Source of the DNA: Candidatus Poribacteria bacterium
Lineage (GTDB): Bacteria > Poribacteria > WGA-4E > WGA-3G
NCBI GenBank assembly: GCA_022821725.1
Contig: JAJEDB010000016.1
Location: 1-61,315 of the forward strand
Length of the DNA: 61,315 nucleotides
Direction: 5' to 3'
The position numbers and the translations under genes are program-made. Below are positions 51,986 to 61,193 of this stretch, piece by piece. A model generated the notes under the pieces. It was given only the letters and a program-made list of their open reading frames with translations. It did not search any database and was not told the DNA's origin. How positions within the stretch are numbered: the stretch's first letter is position 1; each line of letters starts with the position of its first letter.

Positions 51986-53156
51986 GCAGTATCAAAATTT
52001 CTATGAGGATAGCGATAAGAACGGCTACCGCACAAAGTAGGTAAGGACTCTGAACCCCCAATGCTGAGTCTGCTGAGATACCGCCAAGAAATGGACCTAA
52101 CATGATTCCAACACCCAAGATGGCTTCGTGCCATCCACTTTTATTCCCCTTATCCACATGCCGATCCAGACCGTAATAGAGACTGCTGAAGTAGGTAAAC
52201 GCAACAGACACACCGATCACTGCGAACGCGAAAGCCCAGAGAATCGTATGTTGTGTTAACCCGATTGCGAGGAAACTCAGGATTGCCAGGAGTTGAACGA
52301 TGAGTAATGGCGTAAACTGATAGTGCCACCGCGTCGAGTAGCCGGTCCCGAGGACAAGGAACGCCACCGTTTGCACACCACCGAGGACGAGCATCAGATT
52401 TCCGTATATTGCGGGACGGATCCCCATCTCTAACATGAGTTTCGGTGCGAGCCGGCGTAGGACCCCCAAGGCAAACCATGAGACAAAATTCGCACACCGT
52501 GCAAGATGGAGATACGTCGCTCGAACGGGTGGAGGGGGATAGAGTATTTCAGGGGGTTCTGCGTCAGATGCATCTGTCTGGTCAGTCGAATGTGAGGGAT
52601 CGGATTGGGCAATACGGGACGCATAAATTGTCAAAAGCGTGAGCAGACACGCCCCACCGCCGAGATAGAAGGGTCTAAACGGATTGACCGCGGCGTAGAG
52701 ATAACTGGAGAACGCCGGACCCAAGGTCATACCGATGCTCCAAAATAAGTTGAAGAGCATAATCCGTTGGATTAATTCGCCTTCGCCTTCCCTCTCGGCA
52801 AGCCATGCTTCGTAAGCGGGCCAGAAGAGTGCCATACTGATACCGATTCCGGGAAAGACACTCAGGAGATGTCCGCTATTTCGACAAAAGGTAAGTCCAA
52901 TGCAGGCAGCGCCGAGCATCAGACACGCGGCGTAAAGAATATACCGACGCTCTACCCGGTCGGAGAGCCTCCCGCAGGGGATCGCGAGCAGGGCGAAAAT
53001 CCCGTTGGTGATTGCCATTAAAATGCCAAGGAAGGTTGAGGAGAGTCCTAAGTGACTGGTATAAAAGGAGGTATTCGTTAAGATGCTGCTCAGGGCAAAG
53101 TCAAGCAGTAGGACTGGCACGTAAACAGTGAGGAGTTGGAGCGGTTTCAGGCGCAT
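51951..53156 (-). CDS. MFS transporter
   Basis: A 401-residue membrane protein with about 12 predicted helices in two halves separated by a Pro/Glu-rich loop (about residues 190-225). The loop-2-3 motif is GRLSDRVERRYILY. Major facilitator carriers move sugars, organic acids or drugs using ion gradients; the substrate is unknown, though its neighbours suggest sugar acids. It converges on the enolase-superfamily gene with a 35-base overlap. A remnant of the GGGG/CCCC repeat (53163-53187) lies upstream. Confidence 0.85.
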   Translation of the reverse strand: MRLKPLQLLTVYVPVLLLDFALSSILTNTSFYTSHLGLSSTFLGILMAITNGIFALLAIPCGRLSDRVERRYILYAACLMLGAACIGLTFCRNSGHLLSVFPGIGISMALFWPAYEAWLAEREGEGELIQRIMLFNLFWSIGMTLGPAFSSYLYAAVNPFRPFYLGGGACLLTLLTIYASRIAQSDPSHSTDQTDASDAEPPEILYPPPPVRATYLHLARCANFVSWFALGVLRRLAPKLMLEMGIRPAIYGNLMLVLGGVQTVAFLVLGTGYSTRWHYQFTPLLIVQLLAILSFLAIGLTQHTILWAFAFAVIGVSVAFTYFSSLYYGLDRHVDKGNKSGWHEAILGVGIMLGPFLGGISADSALGVQSPYLLCAVAVLIAILIEILILLKNSQRQAHSP

Positions 53157-53187
53157 TCAGGCATCGGAGTTGAAAACCCCTCCTACA

Positions 53188-54183
53188 TTATGGCATCACA
53201 ATCTCGGCGTCAATCATGTGATAGCCTGTCGCGCCGACGGGTTCTACTTCGAGACCGATTTCGTCTTGCGTAACACCACTGTTGCCGGTGGCTCTGGCGT
53301 AAATCTCAACAGGAAATCCCGATTTTTCAGGAACTTGCCATTCCCATTTCCAGAGCACCCACGCCAGTGGGGTATCTTTCGCCCAGATCTCTGCCTCTTC
53401 CCACGTCTGTCCGTAGTCGATACTCACTTCTACTTTCTTGATACCGCCGTGATTACCGGCATCGAACGCCGCGCCACTGACTGTGTAGACCTTGCCGCCA
53501 GGAATTTCCTCGCCTTCACTCGGTGTCCCAATCATTGTGGCGAGTTTTACGTTCGCGATCGGATCCCATCCCCGTTTCTCCCAGTAACTTTCATGTTCCT
53601 TCGCCAACTGGATGTTGATGATCCATTTCGGATTTTTCGTGCCGTAATGACCGGGGTTCAGCAATCGGACGGGGAAGCCGTGCTCAGTCGGTAAGGGTTC
53701 CTCGTTCATCTCATAAGCGAGAAGCGTCTCTTCCTGCATTGCGTCCTCCAGCGGAATCGCGGTATGGTAGCCATCAGCGCACCGGAAGACAACCACTTTG
53801 ACATCGGGTGTGGGTCCGACTTTTTCAAGCAGATCTCGCAACCGAATGCCTTTCCACACGGCATTGCTCATCTGTTCTGTGCCGATCGGATCGCCGATAC
53901 ACTTCAAGGTTCGCATCGCTGTGACGGATTCCATCGCGGTGATGTCTTCGAGTCGCAGTGGGGGTATCCGTTTTTCGGTGAGACCGGTAATTGGTAATCG
54001 CCATGTCGCCGCGTTCAGTTCAACAGGATCGCCAATCTGTAGGATATAGAAATCAGCATTGGGGGTTATCAGTGTGCTCGGCTTCATTTGTGGCACTGCC
54101 GCTGCGTCCCCTTCCAATTGAAGGGGTAGGACCATGCCAGCTGCGCTAATCGCGCTCAGTTTTATGAATGTTCGTCTCTTCAT
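53188..54183 (-). CDS. Tat-exported sulfite oxidase-like molybdoenzyme
   Basis: A 331-residue oxidoreductase of the sulfite-oxidase/MsrP fold. N-terminal Tat signal RRTFIKLSAISAAGM; the molybdopterin domain has the cofactor-binding Cys in TLKCIGDPIG near residue 90, with FRCADGYHTAIP and HGFPVRLLNPGHYGTKNPKWI; the C-terminal Mo-co dimerisation domain begins near residue 235 (VYTVSGAAFDAG). It acts in the periplasm. Substrate could be sulfite, oxidised methionine or other; not decided. The small two-helix gene upstream overlaps it by 4 bases (ATGA). No MsrQ-like haem partner was seen. Confidence 0.85.
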   Translation of the reverse strand: MKRRTFIKLSAISAAGMVLPLQLEGDAAAVPQMKPSTLITPNADFYILQIGDPVELNAATWRLPITGLTEKRIPPLRLEDITAMESVTAMRTLKCIGDPIGTEQMSNAVWKGIRLRDLLEKVGPTPDVKVVVFRCADGYHTAIPLEDAMQEETLLAYEMNEEPLPTEHGFPVRLLNPGHYGTKNPKWIINIQLAKEHESYWEKRGWDPIANVKLATMIGTPSEGEEIPGGKVYTVSGAAFDAGNHGGIKKVEVSIDYGQTWEEAEIWAKDTPLAWVLWKWEWQVPEKSGFPVEIYARATGNSGVTQDEIGLEVEPVGATGYHMIDAEIVMP

Positions 54184-54377
54184 TTTTTAATTTTTCCTTT
54201 TCTATTCCGCATGCGCATCGTAATTTTTACGACACCCCTCACCATAATTGCCGTGCCGCTGCACAGAAACAGGGGTAACCCCCATCGCCAGTGAAAGAAA
54301 AAGTAAGCGATAAAGCTGACACACATCAAAGCGATGAAGGTGTTCAGGAGTTTTCTGTTTTCATACCATTTTTGCAT
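54180..54377 (-). CDS. Small two-helix membrane protein before the molybdoenzyme
   Basis: A 65-residue protein with two likely transmembrane helices (TFIALMCVSFIAYFFF and GLPLFLCSGTAIMVRGVV) and a basic C-terminus RKGKIKK. Its stop overlaps the start of the molybdoenzyme (ATGA), so the two are co-translated. It might anchor or pass electrons to the periplasmic enzyme, but it has no haem or metal ligands that I can see. The family is not recognised. Confidence 0.6.
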   Translation of the reverse strand: MQKWYENRKLLNTFIALMCVSFIAYFFFHWRWGLPLFLCSGTAIMVRGVVKITMRMRNRKGKIKK

Positions 54378-54420
54378 CTCACACCAAGGGACAGAATTGC
54401 CAGATTTTTCCGTCTGCTAT

Positions 54421-55026
54421 TCACGCTTTTTGGGATACCATACTTGAGAGGATACCCAGAATTTTGTCGCACTGCACAATTTGATAATCTGCCATATCAA
54501 TTTGGAGTTTCTGTCCTTCCAATTTGAGGAAATACCACTCCGTGCCTGTAGTGGAAGCTCCATAAATGTATGGAATGTCATTCCCTCTTTCTGCATTGAA
54601 GCGTTGGGCGGCAATCATCTCGGCAACACACTGACCTAACCCAAGTTTCGGCTCCGCGTTTTTTGCCTCAACCAGCACGATAATAGGTGCCTCTAAAGAA
54701 AATTGGACCGGTGACAAACTCACTAAAAAATCACACACCCCAACTAAGCCTTTTTCGGCATCAACACTGAAATCAATTCCCGAAAAAAGACTGATACGTC
54801 GAGCGTAGTGTTCGCGGAGTTCAACAAGAATTTCAGCAACAATCATTTCCGAACGTGCTTTCTCTGTTCCTATAGCGACCGCTAACGACACGTTTCTCGC
54901 CAACGCGTTGGTAAGGTGGCTGCTCGGTAACACAGGTTCTGTTTCCGAAAAGATGTTGTCGGCTTCAATCCTTTCTAATTGAAACGCTGCTACCACTGAC
55001 TCTAAGGTAAAATTACTATAAGCCAT
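54421..55026 (-). CDS. PD-(D/E)XK-like protein of the cyanobacterial-type family
   Basis: A 201-residue protein of a family abundant in cyanobacteria and some other phyla, with a nuclease-like core: EKARSEMIVAEILVELR near residue 55, VGVCDFLVS (Asp) near 100 and IIVLVEAKNAEPKLGLGQC (Glu-x-Lys) near 120. No function is established; it is probably cytoplasmic. Ribosome site AGAGG precedes the ATG by 8 bases. The gene is transcribed away from the sulfatase gene, with its own promoter. Confidence 0.7.
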   Translation of the reverse strand: MAYSNFTLESVVAAFQLERIEADNIFSETEPVLPSSHLTNALARNVSLAVAIGTEKARSEMIVAEILVELREHYARRISLFSGIDFSVDAEKGLVGVCDFLVSLSPVQFSLEAPIIVLVEAKNAEPKLGLGQCVAEMIAAQRFNAERGNDIPYIYGASTTGTEWYFLKLEGQKLQIDMADYQIVQCDKILGILSSMVSQKA

Positions 55027-55053
55027 GATGAAAGCCTCTACCTTTTCTTATAA

Positions 55054-55082
55054 ATGTTATCATACATCCGATCAAAAGTCAA
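55054..55082 (-). promoter_or_regulatory. Promoter of the PD-(D/E)XK-like gene
   Basis: On the minus strand TTGACT (55082-55077) and TAACAT (55059-55054) with a 17-base spacer and TGA before the minus-10. Confidence 0.55.
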
Positions 55083-55125
55083 CAGGAAATCAAAGACAGC
55101 CATCGAACGATCAAATAATTTTTCG

Positions 55126-55154
55126 TTGCGTTCTGTCTGAAAATCTGATATGTT
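55126..55154 (+). promoter_or_regulatory. Promoter candidate for the sulfatase gene
   Basis: TTGCGT (55126-55131) and TATGTT (55149-55154), 17-base spacer, with TGA upstream of the minus-10. Divergent from the promoter at 55054-55082. Confidence 0.4.
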
Positions 55155-55207
55155 ATTTGTAATTGATTTGCTAACAGCACTACTTTTTTCAAAGGACCGG
55201 AACCCGC

Positions 55208-56683
55208 ATGGCGAAACAACCGAATATTATCTTTCTGATGACGGATCAGCAACGTTTTGATACGGTCGGTGCGCTTGGAAACCCGATCATTCAAACCCCA
55301 GGACTCAACCGTATCGTTCGGGAGGGAACGAGTTTTACGTCAGCATATTGTCCATCCCCTGTGTGTGTCGCCTCTCGTTGCAGTTTCCTGCTCGGTCAGT
55401 GGGCGCACGAAACTGGATGCACAAACAATTCGCCAATGCCGCAGGAACGTGTCTCAGTGATGGAAATGCTCAACGCAGCAGGTTACCAGACCCACGGTAT
55501 CGGTAAAATGCATTTTTCACCGCAGGGACGTAAGATGTGGGGGTTTGAAACGCGAGACTATTCCGAAGAGGGTCCGGGGCCTGATGATTTCACCGAGTTT
55601 CTACGTGAGAACGGCTATGACCATATCGTGGCGCCACACGGTGAGCGGAGTGAATACTACTATATTCCACAACCCTCACAACTGCCCGCCCGTTTACATC
55701 ACACGCAGTGGGTAGGCGATAAAACACTGGAATTCCTCTCTGGGCGCGATACGGGGCGGCCGTTTCTCTGCTGGAGCAGTTTCATCAAACCGCACCCGCC
55801 GTTTGAATCCCCGGTGCCGTGGAGCCGGCTCTACCGCATGGTCGAAATGCCATTGCCGTTCCTTCCTGCAGATTATGAACATTTGCATACCTACTGGAAC
55901 CGGCATCAAAATCGGTATAAGTACCGGGACCAAGGACGGGACATGAACCTTCTGCGGACAATGCGAGCGGCTTACTACGCCGCCATCTCTTTCATCGACT
56001 ATCAGGTCGGACGCATCCTTGACTACCTTGAATCAGAAAACGAATTAGACAACACGCTCATTCTGTATACGTCCGATCACGGCGAATTGCTCGGGGACTA
56101 CGACTGCTACGGAAAACGTTCCTTCTTGGACGCGGCGGCTCGGATTCCACTACTTGTCCGCTACCCTGAACGTTTCGCGGCAAACGCGCAATGCGACACA
56201 CCGACCAGTCTGGTGGATGTTCTTCCAACCAGTCTCGGCGCAGCAGACCTCCCGCTACCAGCGGATCGGAGCGGGACGGATCTTGCCGATATTGCTGCTG
56301 GGACTGCACAACGAGATGCAATTGTTGGGCAATTGGGACAGGAAAGCACAGGACTCTATATGCTCTTGACAGAGGAATACAAATATATCTATTCTGCCGC
56401 CGATCGAAAAGAGTGGCTCTTCAGACGGCTACAGGGGAGACTTGATGACCGCAGTCTTGCGGGTAATCCCGCATACAGTGGAATTCTCAACACCTATCGA
56501 GAACGCTTGATTGAACGGTTCCGGGAGGATGGCTATGAACGTCCGCTTGACGGCGATAAATGGCGTGATTTCCCAGCACCGATCGAGCCTGAAAATCCAG
56601 ATGCCGGACAACTTTTTCAAGATGGTCGTTCCGTGAGCGATCAGTTCCCATCAGGATATTCACCGCATATTGATCCGCTATAG
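55208..56683 (+). CDS. Formylglycine-type sulfatase
   Basis: A 491-residue arylsulfatase-fold enzyme that removes sulfate esters, probably from sulfated glycans. Start strand PNIIFLMTDQQRFDTVGALG with two metal-binding Asp/Gln residues, catalytic PVCVASRCSFLLGQ near residue 55 (Cys-x-Ala-x-Arg, the Cys being converted to formylglycine), and metal site TSDHGELLGD near 285. There is no obvious signal peptide, so it may be cytoplasmic or exported otherwise. A formylglycine-generating enzyme is not encoded in the window. The GGACCGG region just before ATG gives a weak ribosome site. Confidence 0.9.
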   Translation: MAKQPNIIFLMTDQQRFDTVGALGNPIIQTPGLNRIVREGTSFTSAYCPSPVCVASRCSFLLGQWAHETGCTNNSPMPQERVSVMEMLNAAGYQTHGIGKMHFSPQGRKMWGFETRDYSEEGPGPDDFTEFLRENGYDHIVAPHGERSEYYYIPQPSQLPARLHHTQWVGDKTLEFLSGRDTGRPFLCWSSFIKPHPPFESPVPWSRLYRMVEMPLPFLPADYEHLHTYWNRHQNRYKYRDQGRDMNLLRTMRAAYYAAISFIDYQVGRILDYLESENELDNTLILYTSDHGELLGDYDCYGKRSFLDAAARIPLLVRYPERFAANAQCDTPTSLVDVLPTSLGAADLPLPADRSGTDLADIAAGTAQRDAIVGQLGQESTGLYMLLTEEYKYIYSAADRKEWLFRRLQGRLDDRSLAGNPAYSGILNTYRERLIERFREDGYERPLDGDKWRDFPAPIEPENPDAGQLFQDGRSVSDQFPSGYSPHIDPL

Positions 56684-56812
56684 ACCTTGCCCCTCACTGG
56701 GGTGCTTACACCGGAAAGGAAATTCCTTCTAAGCAGGTTTCCGAAGAAAGCGTTTCCACTGCTTCGCAGTGAGAATAGAGGAACCATGCCCAAGAACAAT
56801 TCATAAAAAGAC

Positions 56813-58147
56813 ATGTCAATCCGTTCCATCACCAAAAAATTCATCTCAAAGGCTGCGTGGCGCGCCTATAATACCTATCGCAAAGGCGTCACGTATGGTT
56901 CACAACTATCTCGAATCGATGCCCTGCTGAACGCCCCACGCGCAGCCATCTCAGCGTTCCAGCAATCACAATTAGAGAAACTCCTCCGGCATGCATACCG
57001 GACCACACCCTACTACCGTGAATTGTTCAAAGCAGAACCCTCAGATATTTCACAAATTCCACCCCTTGAAAAAAGGCACATTCGTGAGCAGTTGGCGCGT
57101 CTCTGCTCCGAAGCGGTTCCGCAGCAGCACCGGATCAAAAATGCTACGGGTGGCTCAACAGGAGAACCCCTTACCTTCTATCAGGACAGAAACTACTGGA
57201 ATCAACGGAACTTGAGCGTATACTATTTCGACCAATGGGCAGGCTGGAATTTCGGTGAACGTCAATTGATTATCTGGGGTGCCCTCTCAGATATGGGATC
57301 CCCTCGAGAGTGGCGGCATCAACTCAATAATTTTTGGCGGAATCACTATTGGCTCAACGGTTTTCACCTCACAGACCTAAGGATGCGGACGACCTTCCAA
57401 CAGATGGACAAATCGCCGCCACAAACAATTCTTGCTTACCCGTCATCGCTTTATCAGTTCGCGCGGTTCATTTTCGAGAACGGTCTGAAGCCGAGGTGGG
57501 ACTTGAAAGGGATCATCTCTTCGGCGGAGATGCTGCATTCACACCATCGTGATTTGGCGGAAACTGTTTTTAGCACAAAAGTTTATAACCGATACGGGGG
57601 ACGCGAGGTCGGATTGATCGCAATGGAATGTGAAGAGGGACGCCTGCATATCAACTGCCGCGACCTCTACCTTGAAATAGACAGTCCTGACCCATACACC
57701 GAGCCGGGGGACATTCTCATCACACAACTCAATAACTACGCGATGCCGTTTATTCGGTATCGAATTGGCGACATTGGCCGTCTCTCCGATGCGTCATGCC
57801 CATGTGGCAGTCCGTTACCTGTTTTGGCGGAATTGCTTGGACGTAGCACGGCTACCTTCCGAACGAGAACACGCACATTGATACACGCAGGTTACTTCAC
57901 ACAACAATTCTATAACGTGGTTGGTCTGGAGCAGTTCCAACTGATCCAAGAGACCCTTAAACACTGCGTCTTGAAGGTGGTCGTTAACACACAGTGGACA
58001 GAAGCCGCACGCCGATATATGGTCCAGAAGATTCAGGAGGCACTCGGTGCGGATGTCATCGTTACAATAGAATTTGTAAAAGAGATTCCACTTCCCACTT
58101 CAGGCAAACGGGAATTTACGATTTCCAAGGTAACAGCGAGTGATTGA
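56813..58147 (+). CDS. PaaK/CapK-like AMP-forming ligase family protein
   Basis: A 444-residue protein of the phenylacetate-CoA ligase/CapK family. ATP-phosphate motif NATGGSTGEPLTFYQD near residue 105; downstream YNRYGGREVG, the catalytic Asp region IRYRIGDIGRL near 320, and a Cys pair CPCG at about 330. CapK-like members act in capsule or exopolysaccharide synthesis and PaaK members activate aromatic acids; the context does not decide. It is convergent with the nucleotidyltransferase-DUF89 gene, 6 bases apart. A 129-base gap with short palindromes (CACTGCTTCGCAGTG) precedes it. Confidence 0.75.
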   Translation: MSIRSITKKFISKAAWRAYNTYRKGVTYGSQLSRIDALLNAPRAAISAFQQSQLEKLLRHAYRTTPYYRELFKAEPSDISQIPPLEKRHIREQLARLCSEAVPQQHRIKNATGGSTGEPLTFYQDRNYWNQRNLSVYYFDQWAGWNFGERQLIIWGALSDMGSPREWRHQLNNFWRNHYWLNGFHLTDLRMRTTFQQMDKSPPQTILAYPSSLYQFARFIFENGLKPRWDLKGIISSAEMLHSHHRDLAETVFSTKVYNRYGGREVGLIAMECEEGRLHINCRDLYLEIDSPDPYTEPGDILITQLNNYAMPFIRYRIGDIGRLSDASCPCGSPLPVLAELLGRSTATFRTRTRTLIHAGYFTQQFYNVVGLEQFQLIQETLKHCVLKVVVNTQWTEAARRYMVQKIQEALGADVIVTIEFVKEIPLPTSGKREFTISKVTASD

Positions 58148-58153
58148 TGCCAA

Positions 58154-60616
58154 TTAGGTTTTACCAACCGACTCTTCTCCAAGCGTTCGACTTTCTCTTG
58201 GAGACTTTTGACAGATGTCTCGAAGCGGGGCAACCCGTTTTGTCCCACCTGGGACGTAAGATAGAATCAGCCCGTCAATCAATAAATTCCGATCCGCGAT
58301 AACGCCCGTGCTTTGCTCTGCCGTTACACCCTTGGACAAGAGTAAGTAAAATGTGTCTTTTGCCCAACCGGGTGTCGTAAAGAAGTTCCCTTGCCCTTTT
58401 GAAATAACGAGGTCTGCATCCAATAGGGCGTTGAAAAATTCAGGCGTCCCCTGATAGAGGTTCGTCCCGATCGTCTTCGCGCCTGACGACATGAGTTTCA
58501 CAATCCCCTCCTGTATCGCTGTTTGGACTTCTCGGAATTGCGGATACCGCACGATTTCCTGCAGATCTGTTAGTGTCGCATCGTTGCTGGCGTTGTCTGC
58601 CTTCCCAACAATAACGATATGGTGTCCACACTTCACGAGTTCCTGGACGAAGGCGATGTCGAAAATCACCTCTCCATCGTTGTCGGCAAGCCAAAGGATG
58701 TGCTGAGGTGCGGCGTCAATCACCTTTTCAGAGAACGTTTCATAACAGTCGATAGAAAAAGAGGTATCAACCGCTGCACGCAGCGATTCAGAAAAGTAGT
58801 CAGGATTCGTTTTCAGTCTTTTCACAACCCGTTCACTGCTGTAATCGATAATATTGCCTGCGACGACCAACTTCAACCGGGTTAACCAATTGTCCTTCCA
58901 AAACTCAGGAAGGAGTGCGAGTGCCGTCTGTCGGGCTTTCAGTTTATCGTGGTGATAGGGGTTCGGATTACCTGTGTGGAGGGCAACCATCTCGAAGATA
59001 CTGCCCCAGAGTTCTTCGGGTGTGAGGGATTCGATGAGGTAATCGCCGTTGGCGCGTCGAAGATCCAAAAGTGTTTTTACGGCATCGCACGCGGCTCGTT
59101 GCAACTGCGGATTTCCCGTCGCACGTGGGATCAATTCCGTCGCGCTATGGGACTGGACATGCTGCCGAAGGTTCTCCCAATCTATCAACCCTTTTTTCTC
59201 TCCGAAGGTGAAAACCCCAGGGATATATTCGACTGTTACAATCTGCTCGAAAAGCGACTTTGGCACAGCCGGTGGAGAGTGCGCGGGTGGCACACCGAGT
59301 GTCCGATGTGACAGGAGCGTGTCGGAGGGGATTACCGTCCCCCGCGCCGCAATGGATGAAAGCCGAACGTTGTGCCCGACATTCACCGCATCGAAAGTGC
59401 TATTTTCAATGGTGCTAACTGTAGCAAGTCCCCGGACAGGTGCCGCTAACCTTTCAGGTATCGGATTCGCTGCAAAGGTTGTATCGTTTGCAGTGACGTT
59501 CTGCAATCCGACCGCATCCCCAACTGTTGTCGCGCCGAGCAGTGTAACGTTTTCAAGCCGACAGTAATCCCCGATCCGAACCTTTTCACCGAGATGCACC
59601 CTACCGAGGAGATAGCATGCCGTGCCAATCTCAATAGCTTCGTTGTCCACTGTTATCTGCGCCGCTGGGTCAACGCGAACGCCTTTCCGCGCCAGAGACT
59701 CTCGGATTTCAGCAAACAGAGCGGCTTCACCCGATAGCACGTTAGACCATCGATTAACACCTGACAGCACTTCCCCGCGGTAGATGAAAGCGTTGGTTTT
59801 CAATCCATCCTCATAACAGTGTCGAATCAGATCAACGTGGTGGCGTTCATCGTTTCGGTTTGTGTGGGGTTGCAACCGATGTATCCGTTCTATCAGCACG
59901 CTTTTCCGAATCAGTGTGATCCCTGTATTGGTATACGCTTCACCGCGATGCCATCGGTCCCACATCTCCTGTTTTTCCGCCGCTGTCATGTCATACCACT
60001 CTTTGGTGCCGGTGAGTTGTCCGTCAGCGTCGAAAAAGAGTCCCCCTTTATCTACGACTGTTTCAGGGATCTTGCCGCAGAGCGTGACATCTGCCCCAGA
60101 AATGAAGTGGGAGAGCAGGGTCTGTGCGAAAATCTCGCGATCCAAAAAGGGTTCATCACCGAAGGCGACCCCGATCCATTCTGCGTCGGACGCTTGGAGT
60201 GCGGGCAGTGCTGCTTGTAAGGCACCCCCTGTGCCGTTCATCTCTTCCTGGATACACGGGATAGCATCGGGACCCAGGAGTTGCGTGGGATCCCCGTTTT
60301 TCTCAATACGCGCCGCCATCTGTGGGTTAATGACGACAATATCGGGACGCGTGCCGGGGAGGTAACGTCGCGAGCGTTGGAGTGTGTTCTGCGCCCCGAA
60401 GGTGATGTCCAACGTTTTGCTCAAGCGTCCGGTAGGGTCAATACGCGTGCCTTTACCCGCTGCAAGCACCACCCATTGGGGGGTGAGGTCGTTTTCAAGT
60501 GTATCTGTGGGAAGTGTATTCAGGAAAGTTTCAAGGGTAGTCGTGTCCGCTGAGATTGCCGCGAGCGTCCCTTCTAATGGGCAACCGAGGAGGTTTTCAA
60601 GGAAACGTGTCTTCAT
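58154..60616 (-). CDS. GlmU-like nucleotidyltransferase fused to DUF89 phosphatase
   Basis: An 820-residue fusion. Residues about 45-310 form a sugar-phosphate nucleotidyltransferase (WVVLAAGKGTRIDPTG, LSKTL, EEMNGTGGAL, VAFGDEPFLD); about 325-440 look like left-handed beta-helix hexapeptide repeats; about 470-800 match a DUF89 damage-control or sugar-phosphate phosphatase: WLADNDGEVIFD near 650, IVGKADNASNDAT near 680 and LVISKGQGNF near 745, the usual metal and Asp/Asn positions. The first part would make a nucleotide sugar and the second would hydrolyse related sugar phosphates or side products. This pairing in one chain is not something I recall; treat it as inference. It stands alone, with AT-rich sequence upstream. 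Confidence 0.75.
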   Translation of the reverse strand: MKTRFLENLLGCPLEGTLAAISADTTTLETFLNTLPTDTLENDLTPQWVVLAAGKGTRIDPTGRLSKTLDITFGAQNTLQRSRRYLPGTRPDIVVINPQMAARIEKNGDPTQLLGPDAIPCIQEEMNGTGGALQAALPALQASDAEWIGVAFGDEPFLDREIFAQTLLSHFISGADVTLCGKIPETVVDKGGLFFDADGQLTGTKEWYDMTAAEKQEMWDRWHRGEAYTNTGITLIRKSVLIERIHRLQPHTNRNDERHHVDLIRHCYEDGLKTNAFIYRGEVLSGVNRWSNVLSGEAALFAEIRESLARKGVRVDPAAQITVDNEAIEIGTACYLLGRVHLGEKVRIGDYCRLENVTLLGATTVGDAVGLQNVTANDTTFAANPIPERLAAPVRGLATVSTIENSTFDAVNVGHNVRLSSIAARGTVIPSDTLLSHRTLGVPPAHSPPAVPKSLFEQIVTVEYIPGVFTFGEKKGLIDWENLRQHVQSHSATELIPRATGNPQLQRAACDAVKTLLDLRRANGDYLIESLTPEELWGSIFEMVALHTGNPNPYHHDKLKARQTALALLPEFWKDNWLTRLKLVVAGNIIDYSSERVVKRLKTNPDYFSESLRAAVDTSFSIDCYETFSEKVIDAAPQHILWLADNDGEVIFDIAFVQELVKCGHHIVIVGKADNASNDATLTDLQEIVRYPQFREVQTAIQEGIVKLMSSGAKTIGTNLYQGTPEFFNALLDADLVISKGQGNFFTTPGWAKDTFYLLLSKGVTAEQSTGVIADRNLLIDGLILSYVPGGTKRVAPLRDICQKSPRESRTLGEESVGKT

Positions 60617-61193
60617 TTTTGTGATTATTCTTTTTGCATTTTGATAAAAATGTTACGTTTTTATAACATTTTTAAATTAGCATTTCCGTGGGCGTTTCGG
60701 TTGAGAAACCACTGGTGGCGTGGGTTTACTGGGTATTTTTTCTGTTGCTATTCTCTGTTGGAAAAAAATAATTTGCTGAAAAGTGTAACATTTTTTATTT
60801 TTTGGATTTTTATAGTAAGGTCGAAAAATAGTTGGCACTCTTTAATGCGACGGGCAATGAATTGCCCTACTACGAACGGGTGTTTGTTAAGAAATAGGGG
60901 TCCACTTAATTCTAAGCTTCACTATAATAATTATCAAACTCGCATTTCATTAAGAAGTTTAGCACAAATCTAACTGGAATGCAAGTCGTTTTTCTATCGC
61001 AGGGCTATCCAGTTTTCGGTTTCTGAGTGCCTTATCGAGAATAGATATGTGACTTTCGGCACAAATCGGGGTTACAAACCCCTCCCACAAGAGAGATTTG
61101 TGACAATTGAATGGCTCTGCTATCGCGAGTAGAGTACAAGAGTGTGTCGGGATTCGGAGCCCTCCTACAAGAGAACTATAGTAAAGTTTAGAA
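60617..61193. other. AT-rich intergenic stretch with repeats
   Basis: About 580 bases without a credible gene. It holds AAATGTTA-8 bases-TAACATTT (60650-60675), a second TGTAACATTTTTT (about 60785), a half copy of the cloverleaf repeat (60851-60880), an inverted transposon-end-like AATTCTAAGCTTCACTATAA (about 60910), the second 61-bp repeat, and CTATAGTAAAGTTTAGAATTAA (61177-61198). The open frame at 60641-60973 crosses these repeats and is not a gene. Confidence 0.55.
61059..61119. repeat. 61-bp interspersed repeat, copy 2
   Basis: Identical over 61 bases to 2244-2304. It differs in its flanks from the first copy, so only the element itself is shared. Confidence 0.85.

Noticed and set aside
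60641..60973. Open frame of 110 codons in the AT-rich gap
   Set aside because: It crosses palindromic repeats, has no ribosome site and shows no recognisable protein pattern.
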